The notes under the pieces: generated by a model
Database searches by the model: none
What the model was told of the DNA's origin: nothing
Seen by the model: only the letters and a program-made list of their open reading frames with translations
DNA from: Phocaeicola paurosaccharolyticus JCM 15092
Lineage (GTDB): Bacteria > Bacteroidota > Bacteroidia > Bacteroidales > Bacteroidaceae
Assembly (NCBI RefSeq): GCF_000613805.1
Contig: NZ_BAJR01000016.1
Span: 1 to 64,000, forward strand
Reading direction: 5' to 3'
DNA length: 64,000 nucleotides
Shown here: piece after piece, positions 48,269-58,386 of the stretch
Layout: each line of letters starts with the position of its first letter
Numbering within the stretch: the stretch's first letter is position 1
Position numbers and translations under genes: made by a program

Positions 48269-48895
48269 ATGTTATCAAAAGAAAGATTAAACATTAAGAA
48301 AAACAATATCGGCATAACATTCACTATTTTGGTGAATGTTATGCTTGTTTTATTTTCGTCATGTTCAGACAAAGACAAGAACCTTGCAAAAGCAATCTCT
48401 GATCGTGACTCATTACCTACCCTACATACTATTGGAGTAAATACATTAATATCCGATTCAGGAATAACAAAATATAAGATTATCACCGAAGACTGGAAAA
48501 TTTTCTCCAAGAAGGAGCCACCATACTGGGCTTTTGAGAAGGGAGTCTATTTGGAGAAGTTCGATTCTCTATTGAATATAGATGCCAGTATAAAAGCAGA
48601 TACTGCTTACTACTATGAGAGGCAAAAATTATGGGAACTGAAAGGTAATGTACATATTCAGAACCTAAGAGGCGATAAATTTGATACATCACAACTCTAT
48701 TGGAGCGAACAGGAGAGAAAAATATATTCTAAAAGGCCTATACGTATTGAACAGAATGACAAAAGCATCATTAATGGTAAGTTTGGATTCGAATCAAACC
48801 AAGAACTTACTCAGTATACAATCTTCAACAGTTCAGGTGTATTCACTGTAAAAGACACACCCCCTGACTCAACAAAGACAGATAGTATTAAGTAA
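48269..48895 (+). CDS. lptC: LPS export protein LptC
   Basis: 208 residues from the ATG at 48269; a Met 33 nt upstream lies inside the previous gene. An N-terminal helix with lipobox-like LFSSC is followed by the LptC beta-jellyroll (ITEDWKIFSKKE, LWELKGNVHIQNL, KFDTSQLYW). LptC passes lipopolysaccharide from the LptBFG pump to LptA in the periplasm. It works with LptE, encoded at 1.9 kb. Confidence 0.85.
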   Translation: MLSKERLNIKKNNIGITFTILVNVMLVLFSSCSDKDKNLAKAISDRDSLPTLHTIGVNTLISDSGITKYKIITEDWKIFSKKEPPYWAFEKGVYLEKFDSLLNIDASIKADTAYYYERQKLWELKGNVHIQNLRGDKFDTSQLYWSEQERKIYSKRPIRIEQNDKSIINGKFGFESNQELTQYTIFNSSGVFTVKDTPPDSTKTDSIK

Positions 48896-48906
48896 CATCT
48901 ATTTTA

Positions 48907-50167
48907 ATGAATATCTTATTTCAAATTCTTATTTCCATAGGCTTTTCCGCTTTTTTCTCCGGCATGGAAATGGCCTTTGTTTCATCTAATAAACTCAGGT
49001 TTGAGATGAAGAAGAATGATAATGACTTTACTTCCAAAATAATCTCACTATTTTATAAGAATTCTAATAATTTTATCTCCACAATGCTCGTGGGCAACAA
49101 TATATCACTTGTTGTATATGGTATATTGATGGCGAAGTTCATACAAGAGAATATCTTGTCGGATACATTAACCAATGAGCCGATGATGCTCCTTACTCAG
49201 ACTGTTATAGCAACTCTTATTATACTTGTAACGGGAGAGTTCTTACCGAAAACGATATTCAAGATAAATCCAAACTTTACTTTAAGACTTTTCGCACCAA
49301 TAACTTATCTATTTTACATCATCCTCTTCCCTATAAGTAAGTTATCATCTTCCATTTCAACTCTTATTCTCCGTCTTTTCGGAACAAAAATAAATAAAGA
49401 AAAACAGTGAAAAAGCCTTCTCTAAAGTTGATCTAGATTATTTTATACAGAACAGTATAGCCGAAAACGAGGATAATCAAAAGATAGACTCAGAGATAAA
49501 GATCTTCCAGAATGCACTAGATTTCTCTAAGATAAAGATAAGAGACTGCATGATTCCAAGACCTGAAATAATCTCAATGGAGAGGAATTGCACACTCGAA
49601 GAGCTGAAAGATAGATTCATTGAAAGTGGAAAGAGCAAGATAATTATATACGATAAGAATATTGACAATATTATTGGCTACATACACTCCTCAGAGCTAT
49701 TCTACGACATCAATGAGTGGAAGGATAGAATAAGAGAGATACCTATTATCCCGGAAACTATGGCAGCCAACAAACTGATGCAGTTATTCATGCAACAGAA
49801 AAAATCAATTGCTATCGTTGTCGACGAATTTGGAGGGACATCGGGAATTGTCACCCTTGAGGACTTAGTAGAGGAGATATTCGGAGAAATAGAAGACGAA
49901 CATGACAGCAAATCTGATATAGCTAAGAAGATTAGTGAGAACGAATATATATTCTCAGGAAGGAGCGAAATTGAGTATCTCAATGACCTGTTCGACCTTG
50001 ATCTACCCGAGTGTGAAGAGTACAAGACTATAGGCGGATTAATATTAAACGAGTATCAAAGTTTCCCTAAAGCGCACGATATCATCAGTTTAGGAAAGTA
50101 TAAATTCAAGATTATAAAGACCAGCAATACCCGCATAGAATTGGTTAAAATGAATGTTTTAGAATAG
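48907..50167 (+). CDS. CNNM/CBS-domain transporter-like protein (hemolysin C family), frame broken by one extra A
   Basis: About 420 residues when repaired. N-terminal DUF21/CNNM membrane domain with the start GFSAFFSGMEMAFVSS and later VGNNISLVVYG and VTGEFLPKTIF. After KINKE the frame stops at 49408-49410; removing one A from the run at 49401-49405 gives NSEKAFSKVDLDYFIQNS and links to the second half. That half has two CBS domains (RDCMIPRPEIISME; IAIVVDEFGGTSGIVTLEDLVEEI) and a CorC/HlyC C-terminal domain (SGRSEIEYLNDLFDL). Homologues act in Mg2+ or cobalt movement. Confidence 0.85.
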
Positions 50168-50268
50168 TATATTTTTTACAAAATAAAATAGTAGATAATA
50201 TCTTTTTTTGTATCTTCGTGCACTAAATCTACGAACATAGAAAAACAAATAAATAAAATAGAGTAATA

Positions 50269-52398
50269 ATGGCAACATTACAAAAAATCAGAAGCAAAGG
50301 TCCTTTATTGGTCATAGTTATTGGCTTAGCCCTCTTTGCCTTTATTGCCGGAGATGCATGGAAAGTATTGCAACCACATCAAGGCAAACAAGAAGTTGGA
50401 GAAATCAATGGAAAATCAATTTCAGCACAAGATTTTCAGAAGATGGTGGATGAATACTCCGAAGTTATTAAGATGACTCAGGGTGTAAACTCACTTAATG
50501 ATGATCAACTTTCACAAATTAAAGATCAGGTATGGCAGACTTACGTAAACAACGAGTTGATTTCAAAGGAAGCCGAAAAACTTGGACTTAAAGTTAGCGA
50601 TGCTGAAATACAGTATATCATCAACCAAGGTACTCACCCATTGTTAATGCAGACTCCTTTCAGAAACCCACAGACTGGTGCTTTTGATAAGGATATGTTG
50701 AAGAAGTTCCTCATTGACTATGCAAATCTTGATGCATCAAAAATGCAGCCACAATATGTAGAGTACTATCAGAAACTTGGTGCTTTTTGGAATTTTATTG
50801 AAAAGACTCTTAGAGAGTCATTACTTGCTCAGAAATACCAGGGACTTATAAGCAACTCTATCATCTCAAACCCTATTCAGGCTGATGATAACTTTAAGTC
50901 TAGAACAGAACAAGCAGATGTTCTCTTAGCTGCTATACCATACTCTTCTATCAGTGATTCTACTATCTCTGTAAGTGATAGTGAAATTAAGGATCGCTAC
51001 AACGAAAAGAAAGAGATGTTCAAACAGTATACAGAGACACGTAGTATCAAATATGTAGACTTCCAGGTTCTTCCTTCAGATAAAGACCGTAAAGATCTTC
51101 TTGATGAGATAACAGAATATGCTACTCAGATAAACACTACAACTGATATGAGCAATTTTGTTCGTTCAACAAACTCTACCGTTCCTTTCTCTGCTGTAGC
51201 AGTAAAGAAAGCAACACTTCCTTCTGACATTGCAGCAAGAGTTGATTCTGTAGCATTGAACCAAGTTTACGGTCCATACTTAAATCAGGCAGACAACACA
51301 TACAACTTATTCAAAGTTATTGCTAAAGAGTCTCTTCCTGATTCAATTCAGATGCGTCAGATTCAGGTAGCTGTTGAAAACGAAGAGAAAACAAAAGTTG
51401 TTTCAGACAGTATCATGAATGCATTGAAAGCTAATGGTAACTTTGAAGAGATTGCTAAAAAATATGGTCAGACAGGTGAATCTATCTGGGTATCATCTGA
51501 TAGTTACGAAGGTGCTAGTCTTGATGCAGAGAATGCAAAATTCTTAAAATCTGTTCTTAATGCTAATGTTAATGAGTACAACAATATAAAAGTTGGTCAG
51601 GCTAACATTATAGTTCAGGTTCTGAACAAGAAAGCTTTCCAACCTAAATATCAGGTTGCAGTAGTTAAGCGTCCAATCGAATTCAGCAAAGATACTTACA
51701 ACAAGGCATACAATAATTTCAGCCACTTCGTTGCACAAAACACAACAGTGGATAAGCTTAGTAAGAATGCTGAAGAGAACGGTTACAAGCTACTTGAACG
51801 TAATGATTTAAGCAGCGCTGAACACTATGTTGGTGGTGTAAAGAATACTAAAGAAGCTATGAAATGGATCTTCAGTGCTAAAGAAGGTGAAATTTCTCCA
51901 CTTTATGAATGTGGTGAAAGCGACCATTTGATGGTTGTAACACTTACAAAGATCAATCCTGAAGGTTACAGAGATTTAGCTCTTGTATCTGATATGCTTA
52001 AGTCTGAGATTATCAAAGACAAGAAAGCTGAAAAGATTACTAACGATATCAAGGGTATGGACTTCGATAAAGTTAAGACTCTTCCTAGCGCCGTTAACGA
52101 CACTGTAAAACATATCACATTCTCTGCTCCTGCATATGTTGCTGTAACAAGAGCTAGTGAACCTGTTTTAGGTGCTTACACAAGCAAGACACAAGTAAAC
52201 AAGAGCACTGCTCCTATAAAAGGAAATGCAGGTGTATATGTTCTCAAAGTTTACAATAAAGAAAAGAGCGCTGAGAAATTCGATTCTAAGAGCGAGCAAA
52301 CATCTATAAATGCGATGGCTCAACGTTATGCAAGTAATTTCATTAACGATCTTTACAAGAAAGCTGAAGTAAAAGACAAACGTTATTTGTTCTTCTAA
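50269..52398 (+). CDS. PpiD/SurA-like periplasmic peptidyl-prolyl isomerase chaperone
   Basis: 709 residues. One N-terminal membrane helix (LLVIVIGLALFAFIAG) anchors it; a SurA-N-like chaperone part follows (VGEINGKSISAQDFQKMVDEY), then a PpiC-type parvulin near 355-450 (IQMRQIQVAVENE, GNFEEIAKKYGQTGES) and a second parvulin-like region near 520-580. It assists folding of exported and outer-membrane proteins. A weak -7 box TATCTTCG lies at 50211-50218. Own terminator follows. Confidence 0.9.
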   Translation: MATLQKIRSKGPLLVIVIGLALFAFIAGDAWKVLQPHQGKQEVGEINGKSISAQDFQKMVDEYSEVIKMTQGVNSLNDDQLSQIKDQVWQTYVNNELISKEAEKLGLKVSDAEIQYIINQGTHPLLMQTPFRNPQTGAFDKDMLKKFLIDYANLDASKMQPQYVEYYQKLGAFWNFIEKTLRESLLAQKYQGLISNSIISNPIQADDNFKSRTEQADVLLAAIPYSSISDSTISVSDSEIKDRYNEKKEMFKQYTETRSIKYVDFQVLPSDKDRKDLLDEITEYATQINTTTDMSNFVRSTNSTVPFSAVAVKKATLPSDIAARVDSVALNQVYGPYLNQADNTYNLFKVIAKESLPDSIQMRQIQVAVENEEKTKVVSDSIMNALKANGNFEEIAKKYGQTGESIWVSSDSYEGASLDAENAKFLKSVLNANVNEYNNIKVGQANIIVQVLNKKAFQPKYQVAVVKRPIEFSKDTYNKAYNNFSHFVAQNTTVDKLSKNAEENGYKLLERNDLSSAEHYVGGVKNTKEAMKWIFSAKEGEISPLYECGESDHLMVVTLTKINPEGYRDLALVSDMLKSEIIKDKKAEKITNDIKGMDFDKVKTLPSAVNDTVKHITFSAPAYVAVTRASEPVLGAYTSKTQVNKSTAPIKGNAGVYVLKVYNKEKSAEKFDSKSEQTSINAMAQRYASNFINDLYKKAEVKDKRYLFF

Positions 52399-52421
52399 GA
52401 GAATAAATATATATTATAAGT

Positions 52422-52454
52422 AAAGGGGGTATCTAGTATTAGATATCCCCTTTA
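52422..52454 (+). terminator. terminator of ppiD-like gene
   Basis: 13-bp stem (AAAGGGGGTATCT with AGATATCCCCTTT, one G-T pair), followed by a short AT stretch. Confidence 0.7.
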
Positions 52455-52533
52455 TTAATAATATTTAATTTAAGACTTAACAAGTTATAACGAGCACTTT
52501 AATTTGCTTTATTTGAGGAAACAAATTAATACT

Positions 52534-52968
52534 ATGCTTAAACTACTTTTAGCCACTGCCGCAATGATGGGGCTTACCTTTGTTATAGGATTCATTGTGG
52601 CTTTTATAATTAAATCAATAGCCTGGTTTGCCGACAATATGGACTACTTTAGCTCTCATAGGGTTGAGCTTGAAAGACTAAAGAAAATGAAACGTATGAG
52701 GCTAAAACTCATACAAATTCTTGAAGTTTCAGACAATAAAAAGTTCCACTTAGCCAATGACAAAAGAGATGATTGGAGCAGAGGAATAAATAATGACCAC
52801 CTTTATGTAAGAGACCCGGGATACTATCATGGCGTCAGCAATGGCGAATCAAAATTTGACTTATTAGACTACTACTATCCCGACACAAAACTGCTTTATC
52901 TGAAAAAGCAATCTGAACTTATCGAAAGTCAGAAAAAGAGTATCCGCAAACACAGTTTTAAAAAATAA
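52534..52968 (+). CDS. small single-helix membrane protein, possible OadG-like gamma subunit
   Basis: About 144 residues from MLKLLLATAAMMGLTF. One N-terminal membrane helix, then a basic and acidic soluble tail (LERLKKMKRMRLKLIQ). OadG-type gamma subunits of sodium-pumping decarboxylases have this layout, and the beta subunit gene follows 13 nt later. But the sequence carries no clear OadG motif, so this is a context-based guess. Confidence 0.5.
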   Translation: MLKLLLATAAMMGLTFVIGFIVAFIIKSIAWFADNMDYFSSHRVELERLKKMKRMRLKLIQILEVSDNKKFHLANDKRDDWSRGINNDHLYVRDPGYYHGVSNGESKFDLLDYYYPDTKLLYLKKQSELIESQKKSIRKHSFKK

Positions 52969-52981
52969 ATCTATCATACTA

Positions 52982-54196
52982 ATGGAAAGCATTGATTTTG
53001 GTGTATTGTTCCAAGGCTTTGGAACAATGATGGCTAATGGGTGGCTACTTGCTAGTGCACGTATTTTTCTAGTCCTTTTAGGATTTCTTCTTATTTACTT
53101 AGGATGGAAAGGAGTTTTAGAACCTATGGTTATGATACCTATGGGTATGGGTATGATTGCAATCAATTGCGGCACACTCTTTATGCCAGGTGGAGGCCTT
53201 GGTAACCTCTTTCTTGACCCTATGCTTACAGACACTGATGAACTTATGAATGTGATGCAGATTGACTTTCTGCAACCGGTGTATACACTCACCTTCAGTA
53301 ACGGCCTTATAGCCTGCTTGGTATTCATGGGAATCGGAACACTTCTTGATGTTGGTTTCCTGCTTCAGAAACCTTTTGTAAGTATTTTCCTTGCCCTTTG
53401 TGCTGAACTTGGAACATTCCTCACTCTACCTATTGCATGTGCTATCGGACTTACCCCACAAGAGGGAGCGTCAATAGCTATGGTTGGTGGAGCAGATGGC
53501 CCTATGGTACTGTTCACATCACTTATAATGGCAAAGCATCTCTTTGTACCAATCACTGTAGTGGCATATCTATATTTGGGACTTACTTATGGAGGTTACC
53601 CATATTTGGTAAAACTTCTTGTACCTAAAAAATTGAGAGCCATAAAGATGGTAGAGAAGAAAACACCAAAGAATTATAATCCTAAGGTTAAACTTGCTTT
53701 TTCTGCAGTTTTATGCGCAGTACTATGCTTCCTCTTCCCAGTTGCTTCTCCCCTATTCTTCTCTCTTTTTGTAGGAGTAGCTGTAAGAGAATCAGGAATG
53801 AAACATATTTATGATTTTGTTAGCGGTCCGTTGCTTTACGGATCAACATTCATGTTAGGTCTTCTACTTGGAGTTCTTTGCGATGCAAAGTTACTTCTTG
53901 ACCCCAAAATATTGAAACTCCTTGTTCTTGGAATAACAGCACTACTCTTATCCGGTATAGGAGGAATAATGGGAGGATATATTATGTACTTTATCAAAAA
54001 GAAAAATTTCAATCCTGTTATAGGTATTGCAGCCGTAAGTTGCGTCCCTACTACCGCAAAGGTTGCACAGAAAATTGTCAGCAAAGATAATCCAGATTCA
54101 TTTATTCTAGGTGATGCACTTGGAGCAAATATATCGGGAGTAATCACCTCGGCAATTATTACCGGTATATATGTCACAATAATACCGCTTCTATAA
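52982..54196 (+). CDS. Na+-translocating decarboxylase beta subunit
   Basis: 404 residues, about 10 membrane helices. OadB/MmdB/GcdB family: the sodium-site region reads ITVVAYLYL, and GGADGPMVLFTSLIM holds the conserved Asp involved in Na+ binding; NPVIGIAAVSCVPTTAKVAQ and LGANISGVITSA close the family pattern. It couples decarboxylation of a biotin-bound carboxyl group to Na+ export. No alpha (carboxyltransferase) or biotin-carrier gene is in this window, so the catalytic partner must lie elsewhere. Confidence 0.88.
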   Translation: MESIDFGVLFQGFGTMMANGWLLASARIFLVLLGFLLIYLGWKGVLEPMVMIPMGMGMIAINCGTLFMPGGGLGNLFLDPMLTDTDELMNVMQIDFLQPVYTLTFSNGLIACLVFMGIGTLLDVGFLLQKPFVSIFLALCAELGTFLTLPIACAIGLTPQEGASIAMVGGADGPMVLFTSLIMAKHLFVPITVVAYLYLGLTYGGYPYLVKLLVPKKLRAIKMVEKKTPKNYNPKVKLAFSAVLCAVLCFLFPVASPLFFSLFVGVAVRESGMKHIYDFVSGPLLYGSTFMLGLLLGVLCDAKLLLDPKILKLLVLGITALLLSGIGGIMGGYIMYFIKKKNFNPVIGIAAVSCVPTTAKVAQKIVSKDNPDSFILGDALGANISGVITSAIITGIYVTIIPLL

Positions 54197-54213
54197 CTCT
54201 TAAGATATAAACC

Positions 54214-54245
54214 AAAAAAGGATGTGCATATGCACATCCTTTTTT
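54214..54245. terminator. bidirectional terminator between decarboxylase and ilvC
   Basis: Perfect palindrome (AAAAAAGGATGTGCA / TGCACATCCTTTTTT) with A and T runs on both sides. Confidence 0.85.
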
Positions 54246-54295
54246 ATTTATAGTACCATAATAGTTCTGAACTACTTAGATATTAATCTTCATAA

Positions 54296-55339
54296 TTAGT
54301 TGTTTTCAGGACGAAGTTGCCTTACTGTCTCAGCAGTTCTCCACATTTCACTATCATGCAAAGCTTTAAGTTCTGCATTAAGTTTAACACGGTAATCAGG
54401 TTTAGAGTTACTGTCGATTGAGATCTGTGCTTCGTTACCACATTTTACGCTTGCATATAGTTTCTGCATCACAGGTTTGATAGCATCGTGGAATGGGCCC
54501 ATCCAGTCTAGTGCACCTCTCTGAGCAGTAGTAGAACAGTTTGCATACATCCAGTCCATACCATTCTTAGCAAATAGAGGCATAAGTGACTGTGTAAGTT
54601 CTTCTACAGTCTCGTTGAATGCTTCAGAAGGAGTATGTCCGTTTTCACGCAAAGTCTCGTATTGAGCAAGAAGAAGACCCTGAATAGCTCCCATCAAAGA
54701 ACCACGTTCACCTGTTAGGTCAGAAGTTGCTTCACGAATAAATGTTGTCTCGAACATATATCCAGAACCAATACCGATTCCTAATGCAAGAGTTTTATCA
54801 AGAGCGTGTCCTGTAGCATCCTGATAAACTGCATATGATGAATTCAAACCGCGTCCTTCAAGGAACATTGTACGTAGAGATGTTCCTGAACCCTTTGGTG
54901 CAACCATAATAACATCAATATCTGCTGGAGGAACAACGCCTGTGCGATCATTCCAAGTAATAGCAAAGCCATGTGAGAAATATAGAGCCTTACCTGCTGT
55001 AAGTTCTGGTTTGATAGTTGGCCATACAGACATAACTGCTGCATCTGAAAGAAGGCACATTATAATAGAACCTTTCTTACAAGCCTCCTCTATAGAGAAT
55101 AGAGTCTCACCTGGAACAAATCCATCAGCTACTGCCTTGTCAAAAGTCTTACCCTGACGCTGTCCAACGATTACATTAAATCCGTTGTCACGGAGGTTCA
55201 ATGCCTGACCAGGACCCTGTACACCATAACCTATAACTGCAATAGTCTCATCTTTCAATACTTCGCGTGCTTTTTCCAATGGAAACTCTTCACGTGTTAC
55301 AACGTTTTCTGTAACACCACCAAAATTCATCTTTGCCAT
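54296..55339 (-). CDS. ilvC: ketol-acid reductoisomerase
   Basis: 347 residues, class I. NADPH-dependent second step of valine/isoleucine synthesis. The Rossmann motif IGYGVQGPGQALNLRDNG is at about residues 36-53. Mg2+-binding acidic residues are expected in DLTGERGSLMGAIQG and SEAFNETVEELTQSL. Last gene of the ilv operon, 20 nt after the repaired thioesterase stop. Confidence 0.95.
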   Translation of the reverse strand: MAKMNFGGVTENVVTREEFPLEKAREVLKDETIAVIGYGVQGPGQALNLRDNGFNVIVGQRQGKTFDKAVADGFVPGETLFSIEEACKKGSIIMCLLSDAAVMSVWPTIKPELTAGKALYFSHGFAITWNDRTGVVPPADIDVIMVAPKGSGTSLRTMFLEGRGLNSSYAVYQDATGHALDKTLALGIGIGSGYMFETTFIREATSDLTGERGSLMGAIQGLLLAQYETLRENGHTPSEAFNETVEELTQSLMPLFAKNGMDWMYANCSTTAQRGALDWMGPFHDAIKPVMQKLYASVKCGNEAQISIDSNSKPDYRVKLNAELKALHDSEMWRTAETVRQLRPENN

Positions 55340-55359
55340 TTTCTAATAGATTTTATTGT

Positions 55360-56108
55360 TTAAATAAATATAATTTTACTTCTTACTACCGTTTCGGTAT
55401 CATTTTTTATTATCTCTATATCATACTCATTCTCATTTCTCATCTCCCTATTGAAAGAGAGTTTGTCACCGTAGTAACTTCGGCTACATAAGCCATCTCA
55501 AATCTCTTTATTCTCTTCTCTTTGAATAGTTCAATAGGGAATAAGTCGAGGATATGTTCTATATATTTTATGGAGTTTACATGTCCATTTATATCAATAT
55601 CACTGTACTTAGCTACATAATCGGACAACCTCTCCGGATTATCGAGTTTTATACGTCCTGGTTTATCAATAGGACACTCTTTATCGGATACATAATCCAC
55701 TATCTTTCCACCATGAAGAGATAGTAGGTCAGCAGGTTTACGACTGGATAAGTCTATCATTGCCCATATAGAGCGAGCATATCCTATCGTTTTACCATCC
55801 TCATTAATTATCTCAAAGTTACGATCTGTAAATAGTCTGTATACATTCTCGACCCATGTACTGATAGTAAACTTCTTATACTGATGTGGCATCTCATCCA
55901 TCTCTATAGCAAGACGTGACAGAACCCATGTATACGAATTCTCATTAAGTTCTGCTATTCCAAATCCTCTGTCGGTAGAATGAAATCCGGCACAATTCAG
56001 CAGATGATTACCTAACACTCCCATTGTCAGCGAACCTGTAAAGTCAACATGAAAAGGTTCCGCTACAAATTGGTATGTTCCAACTTTATCACTGTTCATT
56101 TTTTTCAT
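55360..56108 (-). CDS. acyl-ACP thioesterase (frame broken by one missing base)
   Basis: About 249 residues. Hotdog-fold thioesterase that frees fatty acids from acyl carrier protein: VAEPFHVDFTGSLTMGVLGNHL, then DINGHVNSIKYIEHIL with the Asn-His pair of the active site. As sequenced the frame ends early at 55440 (AEVTTVTNS). One base added near 55479 gives AYVAESYYGDKLSFNREM and continues to a stop at 55360. The start is taken at MKKMNSDK (56108), overlapping ilvN by 20 nt. Its place between ilvN and ilvC is a Bacteroidales habit and may link branched acyl synthesis to membrane lipids (inference). Confidence 0.85.
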
Positions 56109-56655
56109 TTCTTGTTCGGGCATATTTTTCTTCGCGCATGCTAAGATACTCATTTACCCTTTCAAAACAGCTTGTTGTTATAGCAACTCTTCCTGAACGT
56201 ACAAACTGAAGTATGCATCCCAGTCCTTTCAGTTCGTCATAGAGTGCTGTAATATCCTCACTCATACCATTTTTCTCGACAATACAGAATACCTCGTTCA
56301 CCTCAACTATTCTTGCTGAATATTTTCTGATAACCTTTGAAGCCTTTGGATTACTCTGAAAATCAGGTGTAGATACTTTATAAAGAGCAATCTCGTGAAA
56401 GTATATCTCATCATCTGTAAAGTAATGTGCCTGAAGAACATCAATTTTCTTATCTATCTGCTTTACAACCTTCTCAATTATATCTTGAGTTGCCAAAGTG
56501 GTGATAGTATACTTATGCACACCTTTTATAGAGGAGGCTGAAACATTTAGCGACTCAATATTTATCTGTCTTCTTGTAAATACGGCAGTTATCTGATTAA
56601 GAAGACCTGCTATATTCTCTGAGTGGACTATTAATGTATATAGTTTCTTATCCAT
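56089..56655 (-). CDS. ilvN: acetolactate synthase small (regulatory) subunit
   Basis: 188 residues from MDKKLYTLIVHSEN (56655); the upstream Met lies inside ilvB and is rejected. N-terminal ACT domain (IAGLLNQITAVFTRRQINIESL) senses branched-chain amino acids and controls the large subunit. The C-terminal half matches the ALS_ss_C domain. Starts 11 nt after the ilvB stop, overlaps the thioesterase start. Confidence 0.92.
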   Translation of the reverse strand: MDKKLYTLIVHSENIAGLLNQITAVFTRRQINIESLNVSASSIKGVHKYTITTLATQDIIEKVVKQIDKKIDVLQAHYFTDDEIYFHEIALYKVSTPDFQSNPKASKVIRKYSARIVEVNEVFCIVEKNGMSEDITALYDELKGLGCILQFVRSGRVAITTSCFERVNEYLSMREEKYARTRNEKNEQ

Positions 56656-56666
56656 ATTATCTTTGA

Positions 56667-58363
56667 TTAGCATTCCAATAACATCTCGTTTACTGAACCT
56701 CCAGGAGGAGTCATAGGCAATACATTTCCCTCTTCTGCCACACAAACCTCCAATATGAATGGGCCATCACTGTTTACCATCTCATCTATAGCACTTAAAA
56801 GTTCATCTCTCTCAGCAACTCTTCTTGATGGTATGCCATAAGCCTCACCAATCTTCATATAGTCAGGGTTCATCATAGGTGTAAATGAGTAGCGCCTGTT
56901 GAAGAACATAGCCTGCCACTGACGCACATTGCCCAAGTAGTTATTATTCAGAACTATTATTTTTACAGGAGCATTCTGTTCCATAACTGTTCCCAGTTCC
57001 TGGATGTTCATCTGTATTCCTCCGTCACCCATAAAAACACACACTTTTCTGTGTGGTGCTCCAAAAGTTGCACCTATAGCTGCAGGAAGTCCGAAACCCA
57101 TTGTTCCAAGTCCACCCGAAGTTACCATACTTCTGTTTTTTGTAAACTTGAAATATCTGGCAGCCATCATCTGATTCTGCCCTACATCTGTTACAAGAAC
57201 AGCACTGTTGCCTGTTGCCTGGCTTACTGCCCTAACCACTTCTCCCATATTAAGTGGTCCCGATTCGGGGTTTATCTCTTTCGATACTACCTTTTCGAAC
57301 TCCTCTTCTCTATATTTATTGAAGCTATTTATCCATTCTGAATGATCACCCTTATTCATCTTATCGATGATTAGAGATAGAGTACGTTTACAGTTTCCTA
57401 AAACAGGAACATCAGCCTTTATATTCTTATCAATCTCCGAAGAGTCTATATCAAGATGTATAATCTTTGCCTGTTTTGCATAAGTAGCAAGCTTTCCAGT
57501 AACTCTGTCATCAAAACGCATTCCTATGGCAATGATAACATCGCATTCATTTGTTTTTACGTTTGGAGCAAGATTACCATGCATACCCAGCATTCCTTTA
57601 TTAAGACGATGATCTGATGGAATTACCGACAAACCAAGCAGAGTACAGCCGCAAGGGATATCACCTTTTTCAAGAAAAGTGAGCAGCTCATTCTGAGCAT
57701 TTCCAAGTTCAATTCCCTGACCAACTAGAGCAAATGGTCTCTTTGCACTGTTTATCAAAGCTACAGCTTCATCAACAGACTCATCCTCGGATCCGGATCC
57801 GGATCATAACTTCTTATGAAATCAAATACTTTAGGAATAAATTCACACTTTTCAACCTGAGCATCTTTGGCAAAGTCAAGTACAACCGGTCCCGGTCTTC
57901 CACTATTTGCTATATAGAATGCTCTTGACACTGCCCAAGAGACATCCTCAGCTCTACGGATCTGATAGCTCCATTTTGTGATAGGCTGTGTTATGCCAAC
58001 GAGGTCAACCTCCTGAAAAGCATCAGTTCCAAGGAATGGTGTTCCAACCTGTCCTGCTATAACTATTATAGGAGTACTGTCTATCATTGCATCAGCAATA
58101 CCTGTTATAGTATTAGTGGCACCCGGTCCACTAGTTACAAGACACACACCAACCTCACCCGACACGCGGGCAAAACCTTGCGCAGCATGTGCAGCTCCCT
58201 GTTCATGACGTACAAGTATATGGTTTAAAGTCTCGCGATGATCGTATAGAGCATCGAATACAGGCATGATAGAACCACCGGGATATCCGAAAATAGTCTT
58301 TACACCATTGTATTCCAACGAGCGCATGAGCGCCTCTGCTCCTGATATAGTCTCTTTACTCAT
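56667..58363 (-). CDS. ilvB: acetolactate synthase large subunit (frame broken by one missing G)
   Basis: About 566 residues when repaired. ThDP enzyme that condenses pyruvate to acetolactate. N-terminal PYR domain (GYPGGSIMPVFDALYD, the cofactor Glu in ILVRHEQGAAHAAQG), central FAD-type domain, and C-terminal PP domain with GDGGIQMNIQELGT for ThDP-Mg. At 57788 the run CCGAGGATG lacks one G after a repeated GATCCG stretch. Adding it gives DPEDESVDEAVALINSAKRP and joins the frames 57761-58363 and 56667-57758. Confidence 0.92.
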
Positions 58364-58386
58364 ACTTATATTTAATATTGCTTGTA

